Origin: an uncultured Verrucomicrobiales bacterium
GTDB taxonomy: Bacteria > Verrucomicrobiota > Verrucomicrobiia > Limisphaerales > Palsa-1400
Reading direction: 5' to 3'
Assembly: GCA_903927905.1 (NCBI GenBank)
Contig: CAIYOY010000215.1
Coordinates: 1 to 64,000 of the forward strand
Length of the DNA: 64,000 nt
In this document: in pieces, positions 44,126-54,136 of the stretch
Layout: each line of letters opens with the position of its first letter
Position numbering within the stretch: position 1 is the stretch's first letter
The notes under the pieces: generated by a model
Databases searched by the model: none
Told to the model about the DNA's origin: nothing
Seen by the model: the letters and a program-made list of their open reading frames with translations, nothing else
Program-made: the position numbers and the translations under genes

Positions 44126-44728
44126 ATGAAACGAACCATCACTTATTTCAGCCTTTTCCTCGGCGTATGTGTCTTGACCGCCGCCACCCCGCAATGGAAA
44201 CCCCTGTGGGACGGAAAAACTTTAACCGGCTGGCACATCATCGGCAAAGGGCAATGGACCGTCGAGGACGGCGCGATTCATGGCACCCACCCAAAGACGG
44301 AAAAAGAATTCGGCCACCTGGTCACGGACAAGATTTATAAAGATTTTACCGTGCGGATGAAATTCAAGGCGCTCAAAGGCAACAGCGGCCTCTATTTTCG
44401 CATCGAGGAAAAAGGCCACAGCGGCGTGACCGGTTTTCAGGCGGAAATTGACGAGATCAAGGATGTCGGCGGACTTTATGACACCAATGGCCGCTCGTGG
44501 GTATCCAAGCCCACGCCAGAGCAGGTCAAGACCTGGTTCAAGCCGGGCGAATGGAACGATATGTGTGTGAACGCACATGGCGGCCATATCATCGTGACGG
44601 TCAACGGCATCAAAACTGCGGAACTCAAGGACGACCCAGGCCGCGCGGAAGGCCGGATCGCATTGCAAATCCACGCCAATCTCGATTGTGATATGTGGTT
44701 CAAGGACCTCGAAATTCAGGCGGAATGA
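44126..44728 (+). CDS. Secreted DUF1080 protein (3-keto-disaccharide hydrolase-like)
   Basis: The 200-residue protein starts at 44126 with a signal peptide (KRTITYFSLFLGVCVLTAA), followed by a single DUF1080 jelly-roll: WKPLWDGKTLTGWHI, WTVEDGAIHG, GNSGLYFRIEE, EWNDMCVNAHGGHIIVTVNG. This family is abundant in Planctomycetes and Verrucomicrobia and includes 3-keto-disaccharide hydrolases, although many members are uncharacterised. It would act outside the inner membrane on glycans. It is divergent from nuoA and close to an FNR-like palindrome. A start at 44075 would add 17 non-signal residues. Confidence 0.88.
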   Translation: MKRTITYFSLFLGVCVLTAATPQWKPLWDGKTLTGWHIIGKGQWTVEDGAIHGTHPKTEKEFGHLVTDKIYKDFTVRMKFKALKGNSGLYFRIEEKGHSGVTGFQAEIDEIKDVGGLYDTNGRSWVSKPTPEQVKTWFKPGEWNDMCVNAHGGHIIVTVNGIKTAELKDDPGRAEGRIALQIHANLDCDMWFKDLEIQAE

Positions 44729-44938
44729 AAATGAAAAGCAATTGGGCCATCGCCGCTGCCCGGCCGGGTGGCAAAAAATGATGATAGTATGCGACACGCA
44801 AAACAGATTGGCTCAATTCGGCAGCTCGTGAACAAGCAAATTTGCATTGCAATTCGAATTAACGAGGTGTAGGGCTAGCAGTATTCACTGGACGGCAAAC
44901 CCCGTCCGCTCACAGCAAATAATAATCCCGAATTGTTT

Positions 44939-47900
44939 ATGAAAATCAAATTTCATCGTTTATTTATCCTGCTGGCTTTGCTTGGTGGCAATCATCCAGT
45001 GGTCGCGCAAAACTGGACGCACACCAGTGCGCCATATAACGACTGGGTATCCATTGCTTCGTCAGCAGATGGAACCAAACTTGTGGCTGCATGTATTAAT
45101 GCTGATAGTGCAGCAACCGTTTCACCTGGTGGAATTTACACCTCGACCAATTCGGGAACGACTTGGACTCTGTCCGGCATATTCAGCAATTGTGATTTTT
45201 CCATCGCCGTTGCCTCTTCAGCAGATGGGAAAAAATTGGTGCTAAACACCTTTGGTGGGGCTTATACCTCGACCAATTCGGGGGCGACATGGAACCAGAC
45301 CAGTGCTCCTACTTTCACAAATTCAGGATGGTATACTTTGCCTTCTGTCGCCAGCTCGGCCGATGGGAATCAACTGGTGATAGCGGGGTTTTTTAGTAGG
45401 GGAATTTGGATTTCAAAAAATTCTGGTGCGACTTGGGCACAAACTACTGCCCCTTGTGATGGATGGTCCAGCATCAGCTCTTCGTCAGACGGAACAAAAC
45501 TTTGCGCGGTAAGTGCTTCGCTATTTGACAACTGCTTATCGGTTTCTGCGGGTGGTGAGGTTTATATCTCGACTAATTCAGGCGCCACATGGACGAAATC
45601 CAGTGCGCCAAGTGGTTCAACAGTTCAATATAATTCTGTCGCTTCGTCGGCAGATGGCAGCAAGCTGGTTGTTGGAACGATCGGCGAAAATGGTGGCCCC
45701 GGTTTTATTTATACCTCGACTGACTTTGGTTTGGATTGGATGCAGACCAGCTCGCCCAACACGTATTGGGAGTCCGTTGCCTCTTCCGCCGACGGCACAA
45801 AATTATTGGCGTCGGGTGAGGGTGGGACTTATGTTTCGACTAACTCCGGAGTGTTATGGACACAAACAAGCATGTCAAGCATGTGGGTGTTTGGAAATTC
45901 AGTTTGCTCATCTGCGGATGGAACCAAATTGTTTGCGGTGATCAAAGGCGACTCCATTTATACCGCACAAACTCCGTGGACCAATATAGTCATCAGCCCA
46001 GCCAACCCCGTCATTATCACCGGCGCGAATGAAGCTTTTACCGCGACCGGCTATTTCTCCGACGGCTCGTCGAGCAGTCTCGCCCCGACCAATGGACTGG
46101 TTTGGAGCAGCAGGTATCCCAGCATAGCCACCATCAACACCAACGGCGTCGCCACCGGCTTGACCAGCGGCACCACGACCATCACCGCCATGTCCGGCAG
46201 CGTCAGCAACAGCACGATTTTAACCGTGGTGGCTCCGCCGTCCATTTCCCATACTTCATTTTCGCTTTCCACCAATTATAATGTTGGAAATAATCCGGTT
46301 TCGGTCATGGTCTTCACCAACGTGAATGGCAAGTTGGACATGGCCTACGCGGACTTTTATGGTAATCCAGGTCTTACGATCATGACCAACGATGGCAGCG
46401 GAAACTTTTCCATCAAAAGCTCCATCACTCTCGCTACCGGTTCCCAGCCCAATTGGCTGACGGCGGCGGATATGAACGGGGATGGCAAGATGGATCTGGT
46501 CTGCCTGAATTATGGGGTCAACGGCTTACTGACGGTGTTGACCAACGATGGCACCGGCGGTTTTGTGATCGCTTCCACCATCATACCCGCGCTAAGAAAC
46601 GGATTGAATTCGGTCACGGCAGCGGATGTGAACGGGGATGGCAAAATTGATTTGATCGCCACTGCTTCCTCGACCAGCGGCCATCTTCTGGTGCTGACCA
46701 ATGATGGACACGGCGGATTTGTCCTGGCCTGTTCACCCGGCGTGGGCAGTGGCCCCAATTCGCCCGTGGTTTTCACCAATATGAATGGCCAGATTAACAT
46801 CGCCTGCGGCAGCACTGTAAACTCCACCCTCACGTTGCTGACCAATCAGGGCAATGGCGTCTTCGTGGTTTCCTCCTATCCCACGGGCGGTAATAACCCA
46901 AGCAGTCTGGTGGCGGCGGACGTGAATGGCGATGGCAAGATGGATTTGGTCTGCGCCGACACGGGCGACGGCACTCTTACCGTGCTGACCAATGATGGCA
47001 GCGGCGGATTTGTCATTGCGACCAATCTGGCTTCAGGAACACATGTGCAAAATAATGGCACCTATGTCACGGCAACGGATGTCAATGGCGATGGGAAAGC
47101 GGACCTGGTCAGTGTAAATAATATTGATGGCACCCTAACGGTTTATACCAACAACGGCAGCGGCGGGTTCGCGCTGGTAACCAACATTTACTCAGGCAAC
47201 CAGCCCAGGTGCGTGGCGACAGGGGATGTGAACGGGGATGGCAAAGTGGATTTAATCAGCGCCAATTTCAATAATTCCACCATTTCCGTGCTGCTGAACA
47301 CATCCGTTTTCCCGTCTGCGACGTTGGTGACCAACATCATCGTCAGTCCGGCCGGAGCCACCATCGCCGTCAGCTCCAACATGTCCTTCACCGCGACGGG
47401 CTATTTCAACGATGGCTCCAGTCACACGCTGACCACAAATTTGACGTGGGCCAGCAGCAGCGTCAATGTGGCAGCCATCAACACTAACGGCCTCGCCACC
47501 GGTTTGGCCCAAGGCGTGACCACAATCACCGCCACGTCAGGCAGCGTCAGCAACAGCACGACATTGACCGTCGTGGCACCACCGTCCATTTCCGTGCAAC
47601 CGACAAACGACATTGTTTACCCCAACGGCCAAGCGAACTTGAGCGTCGCGGCAACCGGCGGCGGATTGAGTTATCAATGGCGGTTTAATGGAACCAACAT
47701 CAACGGCGCAACTGGGGCAATTTATACCATTACCAATATCTCCTCCGCCAACATTGGTGTTTACACTGTTGTCATAAGCAATCTTGCGGGCAGCATCGTC
47801 AGCCAGGCCGCCATGGTGGGCACCACGTCCATCCAGATGTATGCTGGCATTGCGGTCAACGGGCCGCTGGGTTCTAACTTTGTCATTCAGTCAACCGCAA

Positions 47901-48019
47901 ATCTTTTTAATGGCTGGACGACCCGAACCAACCTGGCCCTGCCGTCGCAACCTTACATCTACATTGATTACAATTCGCCAACCAACCCGCAACAGTTTTA
48001 CCGCGCCCTGCCACAGTAA
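44939..48019 (+). CDS. Large secreted protein with propeller, FG-GAP, Big_2 and Ig-like domains
   Basis: A signal peptide (KIKFHRLFILLALLGG, cut near VVAQ) precedes 1000 residues of repeats. Residues about 25-340 hold five or more ASSADGTKL / TSTNSGATW repeats, a sialidase-like propeller. Two Big_2 domains end in GVATGLTSGTTTITA and GLATGLAQGVTTITA. Five FG-GAP/VCBS repeats carry the calcium-binding loop DVNGDGKxDL. An Ig-like domain (YQWRFNGTNI, GVYTVVISN) and a short C-terminal module (YIDYNSPTNPQQFYRALP) finish it. It probably works at the cell surface or in the medium. ATG 44939 was chosen over an upstream TTG. Confidence 0.85.
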   Translation: MKIKFHRLFILLALLGGNHPVVAQNWTHTSAPYNDWVSIASSADGTKLVAACINADSAATVSPGGIYTSTNSGTTWTLSGIFSNCDFSIAVASSADGKKLVLNTFGGAYTSTNSGATWNQTSAPTFTNSGWYTLPSVASSADGNQLVIAGFFSRGIWISKNSGATWAQTTAPCDGWSSISSSSDGTKLCAVSASLFDNCLSVSAGGEVYISTNSGATWTKSSAPSGSTVQYNSVASSADGSKLVVGTIGENGGPGFIYTSTDFGLDWMQTSSPNTYWESVASSADGTKLLASGEGGTYVSTNSGVLWTQTSMSSMWVFGNSVCSSADGTKLFAVIKGDSIYTAQTPWTNIVISPANPVIITGANEAFTATGYFSDGSSSSLAPTNGLVWSSRYPSIATINTNGVATGLTSGTTTITAMSGSVSNSTILTVVAPPSISHTSFSLSTNYNVGNNPVSVMVFTNVNGKLDMAYADFYGNPGLTIMTNDGSGNFSIKSSITLATGSQPNWLTAADMNGDGKMDLVCLNYGVNGLLTVLTNDGTGGFVIASTIIPALRNGLNSVTAADVNGDGKIDLIATASSTSGHLLVLTNDGHGGFVLACSPGVGSGPNSPVVFTNMNGQINIACGSTVNSTLTLLTNQGNGVFVVSSYPTGGNNPSSLVAADVNGDGKMDLVCADTGDGTLTVLTNDGSGGFVIATNLASGTHVQNNGTYVTATDVNGDGKADLVSVNNIDGTLTVYTNNGSGGFALVTNIYSGNQPRCVATGDVNGDGKVDLISANFNNSTISVLLNTSVFPSATLVTNIIVSPAGATIAVSSNMSFTATGYFNDGSSHTLTTNLTWASSSVNVAAINTNGLATGLAQGVTTITATSGSVSNSTTLTVVAPPSISVQPTNDIVYPNGQANLSVAATGGGLSYQWRFNGTNINGATGAIYTITNISSANIGVYTVVISNLAGSIVSQAAMVGTTSIQMYAGIAVNGPLGSNFVIQSTANLFNGWTTRTNLALPSQPYIYIDYNSPTNPQQFYRALPQ

Positions 48020-48133
48020 ATGAGAGCAGGAAAAATGCTTTTCATTCAGGCCCGCTCGCCAAGATGTAAACCCCGCGTCAAGGCGATCTTTGCCCCATTA
48101 AGCCCGTTCAGCTTTAAACATTGCTTGAACTGC

Positions 48134-48787
48134 TCAAGGAGCCAACCGATCAATTTTCCACGAATCATCCGCCTGGCGGGTGTAGAGAAAACGATCATGC
48201 AGCCGGCTGGCCCCTCCCTGCCAGAATTCGAATTCACGCGGCACCACGCGAAAACCACCCCAGAATGATGGCAACGGGATCTGGCCATCGGAAAATTTAT
48301 GCTTCATTTCCTCGATTTGCATTTGCAGGACTTTGCGCGACTCAATGACCCGGCTTTGCGGCGAAGCACAGGCGCTCCACCGGCTTTCCAGCGGCCGGGT
48401 CATAAAATATTTCAGCGTCTCCGCTTTGGAGATTCGTTCCGCGCTGCCGGTGATGATCGCTTGCCGCTCCAGCGCCAGCCAAGGAAAGAGCAGCGCGACA
48501 TTCGGATTTTCGGCGATCTGCCGGGCTTTTTTGCTTTCGTAGTTGGTGAAAAACACGAAGCCGCGCTCATCAAATTGTTTCAAGAGCACGGTCCGAATGG
48601 ACGCCCGCCCATCCGCCGACGCCGTGGCCAGGCTCAGTGCGTTTGGCTCGTGCAATTGCGCCTGGCACGCCTGGTCGAACCAAATGGTGAATTGGTCGAA
48701 CGGATTATCTTTGATATGCTCGCGATCCAGCGCAACGCGGGTGTATTCGCGCCGCATGTCGGCAAGGTTCGTTCCTGTCATCGCCAT
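48134..48787 (-). CDS. pdxH: Pyridoxamine 5'-phosphate oxidase
   Basis: The 217-residue flavoenzyme oxidises pyridoxine or pyridoxamine 5'-phosphate to pyridoxal 5'-phosphate. Recognisable segments are NALSLATASADGRASIRTVLLK, here spanning residues 48-69, then FVFFTNYESKKARQI and FWGGFRVVPREFEFWQG. The C-terminus RLHDRF...WKIDRLAP is the usual end of PdxH. It is a single, standard-length gene converging with the upstream exoprotein and divergent from the propeller gene. Met3 is an alternative start. Confidence 0.95.
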   Translation of the reverse strand: MAMTGTNLADMRREYTRVALDREHIKDNPFDQFTIWFDQACQAQLHEPNALSLATASADGRASIRTVLLKQFDERGFVFFTNYESKKARQIAENPNVALLFPWLALERQAIITGSAERISKAETLKYFMTRPLESRWSACASPQSRVIESRKVLQMQIEEMKHKFSDGQIPLPSFWGGFRVVPREFEFWQGGASRLHDRFLYTRQADDSWKIDRLAP

Positions 48788-48816
48788 AAAGATACACGCG
48801 GAATTCGCGCCTTGTT

Positions 48817-48830
48817 TTGATGCAAGTCAA
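48817..48830. promoter_or_regulatory. FNR/CRP-like palindrome TTGAT-N4-GTCAA
   Basis: TTGATGCAAGTCAA lies between divergent pdxH and the beta-propeller gene. Its centre is about 46 bp before the propeller start at 48870. Confidence 0.5.
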
Positions 48831-48869
48831 CTTATTGCCCGCCGCCGCGCAGTCTGTTTAGGCAGATTG

Positions 48870-49781
48870 ATGAAAACACATATCAAATATCTGTTCCTCC
48901 CTCTCCTTGCCGTCGGCCTGGCGCAAGCGGAAATCCAACCGGGTCAGGGCCATCACTTTGTCTGCGCCGACTATACCCTGGGTAAAATCTTCATTGTTTC
49001 GCCCGGGGGCAAGGTGGAATGGGATTACCCTGCCCCGCATTGTGATGAACTGTGGGCGTTGCCCAACGGCAACCTCCTTTTCACCACCGGCCACGGCGTC
49101 AAGGAAGTGACGCGCGACAAAAAGGTCGTTTTCACCTACGAATCCAAAAGCGAGATTTACGCCTGCCAGCGATTGGCCAACGGCAACACGTTCATCGGCG
49201 AATGCAATGCCGGGCGTTTGCTCGAAGTCACTCCGGCGGGCAAAGTGGTCAAAGAAATCCGGCTCCTGCCTGATGGCGTCACCGGTCCGCACCTCTACAT
49301 GCGCAACGCGCGCCGCCTGGACAATGGCAACTATCTGGTCGCCCATTATGGCGATCAGGTGGTCAAAGAATACGATCCACAGGGCAAAGTCGTTCGCAGC
49401 ATCCCCGCGATGGGCGGGCCGCATAGCGTGGTTCGCTTGAAAAATGGCAATACCATCGTCGCCTGTGGCGATCTCAAAGGTGGATCGAGGGTCTTCGAAA
49501 TTGATCAACACGACACCGTGGTTTGGGAAGTGAAGGACGGCGACTTGCCCTGCATCAGCTTCAAAGTGATGGCTGGTTTCCAACGTTTGCCCAACGGCAA
49601 CACCGTCATCACCGACTGGCTTGGCCACAACCATTTCGGTGAAGCGCCGCATTTGATCGAAGTGACGCCGAATAAAAAAGTGGTCTGGACTTTTGCCGAC
49701 CACAAAACGATGAAAACAATCGCCTCCGTTCAGCTTCTCGACGTGCCCGGTGATGCCACCAAAGGTGAAGTGGCCCATTGA
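48870..49781 (+). CDS. Secreted beta-propeller protein (PQQ-like/NHL type)
   Basis: The start at 48870 gives a signal peptide (KYLFLPLLAVGLAQA) and a 303-residue protein. Repeating blades follow the pattern LPNGNLLFTTGHGVKEVT, LANGNTFIGECNAGRLLEV, LDNGNYLVAHYGDQVVKEY, LKNGNTIVACGD and LPNGNTVITDW, about six in all. Proteins of this type bind ligands or act as extracytoplasmic enzymes or partners; no catalytic residue can be named. It has an FNR-like palindrome just upstream and converges with the large heme-binding gene. Confidence 0.82.
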   Translation: MKTHIKYLFLPLLAVGLAQAEIQPGQGHHFVCADYTLGKIFIVSPGGKVEWDYPAPHCDELWALPNGNLLFTTGHGVKEVTRDKKVVFTYESKSEIYACQRLANGNTFIGECNAGRLLEVTPAGKVVKEIRLLPDGVTGPHLYMRNARRLDNGNYLVAHYGDQVVKEYDPQGKVVRSIPAMGGPHSVVRLKNGNTIVACGDLKGGSRVFEIDQHDTVVWEVKDGDLPCISFKVMAGFQRLPNGNTVITDWLGHNHFGEAPHLIEVTPNKKVVWTFADHKTMKTIASVQLLDVPGDATKGEVAH

Positions 49782-49821
49782 GTCATAAAGGAGCGCGGGA
49801 TGAATGCCGCGTCCTGGGACA

Positions 49822-52737
49822 CTACCGGCGATGGGTCAAAGCCTTGCCGACCAAACCATCCGATTCTAAAAACTCGATCAAATCCAAAATTTCATCCTTG
49901 CTCAAAATATTCAGCAACCCTTCCGGCATCAGCGACACTTTGGAAACCATGCGGGACTGAATCTCACTTTTGTTCACCTCGACGGATTTGCCGTTCAACG
50001 GATCAACCATGACCACAATTTTCCGGTCATCTTCCTCGACGATGAATCCGCTGGTTTGCTCGCCGTCCCTGGTAAAAATATTATAGCGCTGATAACGGTC
50101 GGAAATGATTTTCGACGGCGATAGGATATTGTCAATCAAATCACGCCGGCTGAAACGGCCCGAAACCCCGGTCAAATCCGGCCCCACCACACCGCCCACG
50201 CCGCCGATCCGGTGACAAAGAATGCACTGCGCTGCGGCAAAAATTTCCCGTCCTTTGGCTGGCGAACGTCCCTTCCCGGCGGCAGCCAGCCCGGACGACA
50301 AATCGCCCAATGTCCATTCGCGGACGAATTTTCGCGGCGACAGCGCCGCCGTTTGGGACGGACGGATCGCGTCAATGATGGCCGCGAGAGCGGTGTGATC
50401 GTCGGCGGACAACCTGCCCGCCGCCTCTTTGCGGATATTGACCAGATACTTGTCAAAGCTGTTGCCGCCTTTGTATTCGGCCAGCGCCTTGTTGAACCAC
50501 ATAAAATAAGTTTTGCGCTCGGCCATGGTCCAGCCATTGGTCACATTGCGCAGGGTGAAGGCGTAAAACATTTGCTCCTCCTGTGTCGGCGCGCTGCCAA
50601 GCAAGGTAATGGTTTTCGTCAGCACATCGGGCGAATCCAGATAAACGAGCAACTGGCACAATTCCCGGCTGATATTGAGGGATTTGTGCGGGAAACCAGG
50701 CGAGAGGACATCAGCTATCCGCTTGACTGTCGCGGCCTCCGGCTTCCCCATGCGGGTGAAACAAACTTCAAAATCTCGCAGCAGTTCCAAGGTTTGCGCC
50801 TCGTTTTCCGAAGCGACCAGAAGATTTTGCAGGCGCGACAGAATTTCGGGCTGCAACTTTTTATCACCGCAGCGTGAAAGTGCCAGCAAGGCCGTCAGCG
50901 CCGCTTCAGTGTTTGTTTCCGCCAGCGCGCGTTTTTGCCAACCGGAAACGCTTTGGGATTCGATGGCCACACGAGCCGCGTAGCGCAGCCAGCGATCCGG
51001 ATTGGCCAAGTACGGCCAGGCCTGGTCCACGGCGGCGGAATTTTTCTGGCCGTGAAAGGATTCGAGTTTGTGGCGAATTTTTCGCTGCTCGGACGCCTGT
51101 TGCGCCAGGCGTGTTTCCTCCGGCGAAATCATTTTGGGTTTATCCGGCTCACCCACATAGCTCACACGATAAAGTCCTGACTGCGTTTTCCATCCGCCGA
51201 TGATGAAATACATCGCGCCATCCGGACCGAATTCCAAATGGGTGACATTAAGCGGCTTCCCGCTGATAAACGTTTCAAATGTTCCGCCGTAACTCGCGCC
51301 TTCCGGTTGCAAATGAACGGCAAAGATTTTTCCGTAGGCCCAGTCGGCGGCAAAAAGGGCGTCCTTGTATTTTTTGGGGAAGTTGCTTTTCGTCCCGAAC
51401 CGCACTCCCGTCGGCGAACTGAGCCCGACATCCAGATTACTGGGCAAACTGTCATGATCATAAACCGGCCATTTGCCCGAACCGGAGCGCCAGCCGTACT
51501 CGCCGCCGCTGACAATGTGATTGATTCGCGTTGGCCGGTACCACGGAGCGCCAACGTCCCATTCCATGTCGCTGTCGAAGGTGAACATTTCACCGTCGGG
51601 ATTGAAATCAAAGTCGTAGGTGTTGCGAAAACCGCCGCATATCAAATCCCACTTCTTTCCATCGCGATCAGTCTGCAGCACATATCCGCCCGGTGCCAGA
51701 ATGCCCTTGGCATGGCCGTTTGGGTCCCAGAGCCGTGGCAGGAGCAAGTCCTCCTGATAATTTCGATGAGGCGAATTCAGGTCAATTCCGGGCGGCACTT
51801 TGGTGTGGTTGCCATTCATCACATAAAGTTTTTTATCCGGACCGAAGGCCACCGCGTGATAGCCATGCTCGTTTTCGCCATCGAAATTTTTCAACAACGT
51901 GATTTCGTTCGGCTCAAATTGGTCATTGTGATTTTTATCGGTCAGGCGGTAAAGCCCTACACCCTTGGGACCGTGTCCGTTCACATAGAGACTGCCAAAC
52001 CCATAGCAAAGTCCCATCGCCCCGCGCATCGGCGCGGCAATGGCTTCTGTCTTCACCACTTCGCCGCCTTTCGAAACCGTAATGCGCAACAACGGAAACT
52101 CCATTTTTTCCGGCGAGATGATGAACCGCCCTTGGTCATCCATCGTCATGCAAATCCACGAGCCTTCATGCCGGCCGGCGGATTTCAGCAACTCCGCCTT
52201 AAAACCCGGCGGCAAGATCAGCGATTCCGCCAGTGTGGCAGTCGGTTTTCCCAGCGCTTCACCCCAAGGTTCCATGCCGAGCTGGCCGAGGCTGGCCGAC
52301 GGACGCCATTTTTCCACCGCGATCGCTTCGTTGGTCGAACACAGCCACGTTTTATCCGTCAGCACGAAAACCGGCGAGCCATTGGGCGTGCGCATTTCGA
52401 GCTTGAGCACCACGCCGGCGGCAGACTTCAGATTTTTCGCGCGAATGGTAAAAACATTTTCACCCATATGTATCCTGTCCCCCACCTCCATCATCACAGG
52501 TTCCTGCCAGTTGGTTATCACGGCGACTGATTTGCCGTTCAGGAACACTGACATTTCATCGTCCGCCGTGCAACGCAATTCGGCTTTCGCCGGTTTGAAC
52601 CCGCAGGAGAACGTCTTGCGGAAAAAGCACGTTTGATTTTCCGTTGCATGGCCGTCGTGCCAGATCCACTCGGGAACCTGGGCCGTCGCGGCAAAAGACT
52701 CTGTTAGAAACATGATTAGCAGCCAGCGCATTCGCAT
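49822..52737 (-). CDS. PVC-type membrane-bound dehydrogenase / putative heme-binding protein
   Basis: This 971-residue exported protein (signal MRMRWLLIMFLTESFAATAQ) begins with a galactose-binding-like domain (FFRKTFSCG, MSVFLNGKSV). A propeller of the Pirellula/Verrucomicrobium dehydrogenase type follows (LPPGFKAELL, GDPN-like loops, YGKIFAVHL), then a HEAT-like helical part and a C-terminal c-type heme domain with CILCH near residue 832. That last domain (GREIFAAAQ, VGPDLTGVSGRFSRRDL, IVEEDDRKIVVM) is characteristic of PVC bacteria. It probably oxidises a carbohydrate and passes electrons to its heme. An FNR-like site lies 36 bp upstream. Confidence 0.88.
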   Translation of the reverse strand: MRMRWLLIMFLTESFAATAQVPEWIWHDGHATENQTCFFRKTFSCGFKPAKAELRCTADDEMSVFLNGKSVAVITNWQEPVMMEVGDRIHMGENVFTIRAKNLKSAAGVVLKLEMRTPNGSPVFVLTDKTWLCSTNEAIAVEKWRPSASLGQLGMEPWGEALGKPTATLAESLILPPGFKAELLKSAGRHEGSWICMTMDDQGRFIISPEKMEFPLLRITVSKGGEVVKTEAIAAPMRGAMGLCYGFGSLYVNGHGPKGVGLYRLTDKNHNDQFEPNEITLLKNFDGENEHGYHAVAFGPDKKLYVMNGNHTKVPPGIDLNSPHRNYQEDLLLPRLWDPNGHAKGILAPGGYVLQTDRDGKKWDLICGGFRNTYDFDFNPDGEMFTFDSDMEWDVGAPWYRPTRINHIVSGGEYGWRSGSGKWPVYDHDSLPSNLDVGLSSPTGVRFGTKSNFPKKYKDALFAADWAYGKIFAVHLQPEGASYGGTFETFISGKPLNVTHLEFGPDGAMYFIIGGWKTQSGLYRVSYVGEPDKPKMISPEETRLAQQASEQRKIRHKLESFHGQKNSAAVDQAWPYLANPDRWLRYAARVAIESQSVSGWQKRALAETNTEAALTALLALSRCGDKKLQPEILSRLQNLLVASENEAQTLELLRDFEVCFTRMGKPEAATVKRIADVLSPGFPHKSLNISRELCQLLVYLDSPDVLTKTITLLGSAPTQEEQMFYAFTLRNVTNGWTMAERKTYFMWFNKALAEYKGGNSFDKYLVNIRKEAAGRLSADDHTALAAIIDAIRPSQTAALSPRKFVREWTLGDLSSGLAAAGKGRSPAKGREIFAAAQCILCHRIGGVGGVVGPDLTGVSGRFSRRDLIDNILSPSKIISDRYQRYNIFTRDGEQTSGFIVEEDDRKIVVMVDPLNGKSVEVNKSEIQSRMVSKVSLMPEGLLNILSKDEILDLIEFLESDGLVGKALTHRR

Positions 52738-52772
52738 ATGGACATTCTGACGCAGCGAAGTCCCCGGCTCAC

Positions 52773-52786
52773 TTGATTCAGGTCAA
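52773..52786. promoter_or_regulatory. FNR/CRP-like palindrome TTGAT-N4-GTCAA
   Basis: TTGATTCAGGTCAA lies upstream of the heme-binding dehydrogenase gene. Its centre is about 42 bp from that gene's start at 52737. Confidence 0.5.
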
Positions 52787-52805
52787 ATATTCAGGTGATC
52801 CATCA

Positions 52806-53183
52806 TTAACCTTCCGTCTTGATTGAACGTGTCCACAGTCCGCATAAAAGCAACAGAATACCCGGCGCGGACAGCAGCACAAAAGCAAACCCCCTCGGAA
52901 ATCCCGATGACATGAAGTAATGCGCCAAATAAAAGCCAGCCAGACTCACAACCGTGATGCCTCCGCCCAAACCCTCCCAGCGCCAAGCCAGAGCCATCCC
53001 CAGACCAACTCCCAATGGGAAGAAAGCGAATAAAACCAAATCGCGCGTGGAAAAATGCAAAAAATTTAATCCTTCTCCGAAGGCAAATAAAAGGACAACA
53101 CCCAGCGAAAGGAGGCTCAACACCCTGGCCGACCAACGCAGAACGCCAAGTAAAAGCAACCGGTTTTTCATCGGGCCATTCAT
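52806..53183 (-). CDS. Small four-helix membrane protein of unknown function
   Basis: The 125-residue protein has four hydrophobic segments (near 15-35, 47-65, 72-90 and 97-115), a FPLGVGLGMALAWRWEGLGG loop, and a basic N-terminus. I recognise it only as a generic small inner-membrane family. It lies upstream of the heme-binding gene on the same strand. The 244 bp beyond its start show no identifiable gene or site. Confidence 0.65.
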   Translation of the reverse strand: MNGPMKNRLLLLGVLRWSARVLSLLSLGVVLLFAFGEGLNFLHFSTRDLVLFAFFPLGVGLGMALAWRWEGLGGGITVVSLAGFYLAHYFMSSGFPRGFAFVLLSAPGILLLLCGLWTRSIKTEG

Positions 53184-53427
53184 TTTTATCTTCTTCCTTT
53201 CCGCTGTATCAATCGTGCGTCACTGGTGATCATGTTCATGGTTCAGCCGTTTCCATGAGTTTCCGCCAGCCATCGCCAACCGGCTTACCCTCTTTTGCCC
53301 AAGCCTTGACTTTACTTGGCGTGATTTATTTTTGAGCGGGCCGCTGAAAGGTTCTAACTATTTTTTGGCGCGTGTCCTGCGCTTATTTATCTTCGCGCAC
53401 CAAATAATTTTGCCCGGGGAACAACGA

Positions 53428-53949
53428 TCAGGGACTGGCTGACGCGGTTGCCGACGCTGGGCGGTCGCCTATCCGGACCAGCGCGTAAATGATTCCCGCC
53501 GGGATCCCGGCAATCAAAGCCAGCAGAATGAAAATCCCTGAGCCTTGGCCGCGTTTGCGGATGTCGCCATAAATCCAAATGGCCATGGTGATGTTAAAGA
53601 CAATCGCTCCGAGGAAGCAGATTCTAATCAACCCGGCAAGATGACGGTGGAACTTTTCGACTTCGGGCTGGCGGAGGCCGACCTGAGGTGGAGCCGGAGG
53701 CAAGCCGGCGGGGTCAGGCAACGGTCCCGGTGGCCGGCGATCAAACCGGCTTTGGGGATCATTGTCCGGCAGCCGTTGGCGGGCGAATTGTTCGGGATGC
53801 CGCAGATCAGGGCGCCGGTCCGGGCCTTGCATTCGATCCGGCTGTTGGTCCGGGCCGGAGGGATCGCGTTCCGCCGCCAGGGCAACGTTCAGGTTGGCGG
53901 CCAACAAAAAGCCAGCCAGCAAAACAATCAGGGTTGGGATTTTTTTCAT
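53428..53949 (-). CDS. Exported proline-rich protein with two C-terminal membrane helices
   Basis: The 173-residue protein has a signal peptide (KKIPTLIVLLAGFLLAANLNVALA), a Pro/Arg/Asp-rich middle part (residues about 27-95) that is probably disordered, and two membrane segments (near 105-127 and 138-160) around a short basic loop (YGDIRKRGQGSG). The C-terminal hairpin resembles the small phospholipase D-nuclease N-terminal-type transmembrane hairpin. Function is unknown. It precedes no obvious operon partner. Confidence 0.6.
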   Translation of the reverse strand: MKKIPTLIVLLAGFLLAANLNVALAAERDPSGPDQQPDRMQGPDRRPDLRHPEQFARQRLPDNDPQSRFDRRPPGPLPDPAGLPPAPPQVGLRQPEVEKFHRHLAGLIRICFLGAIVFNITMAIWIYGDIRKRGQGSGIFILLALIAGIPAGIIYALVRIGDRPASATASASP

Positions 53950-54032
53950 AGGTTATCTGTTAGACGGCTCTCCTGGAGGGAAAGTTACGGTTCCTTTTCC
54001 CTTTCACTCCACTCTCACACTCACTTCGTCAT

Positions 54033-54122
54033 TCACGGATGCAGCGAAAACGACCCCACATTCGTCGTCCCGATCAAATACCCCGCCCCATTGGTATTCA
54101 CTTGACCCACGATCTGCTCCAC
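54033..54122 (-). pseudogene. Fragment of a SUMF1-protein linker
   Basis: On the minus strand this stretch reads VEQIVGQVNTNGAGYLIG followed by TTNVGSFSLHP and a stop. It matches the linker just before the SUMF1 domain of the next gene (DQVKTNGAGYLIGTTNVG). About 57 bp are nearly identical to 54864-54920. It is a leftover of tandem duplication, lying directly downstream of the intact gene. Confidence 0.75.
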
Positions 54123-54136
54123 TCCGTCTGTTTAGC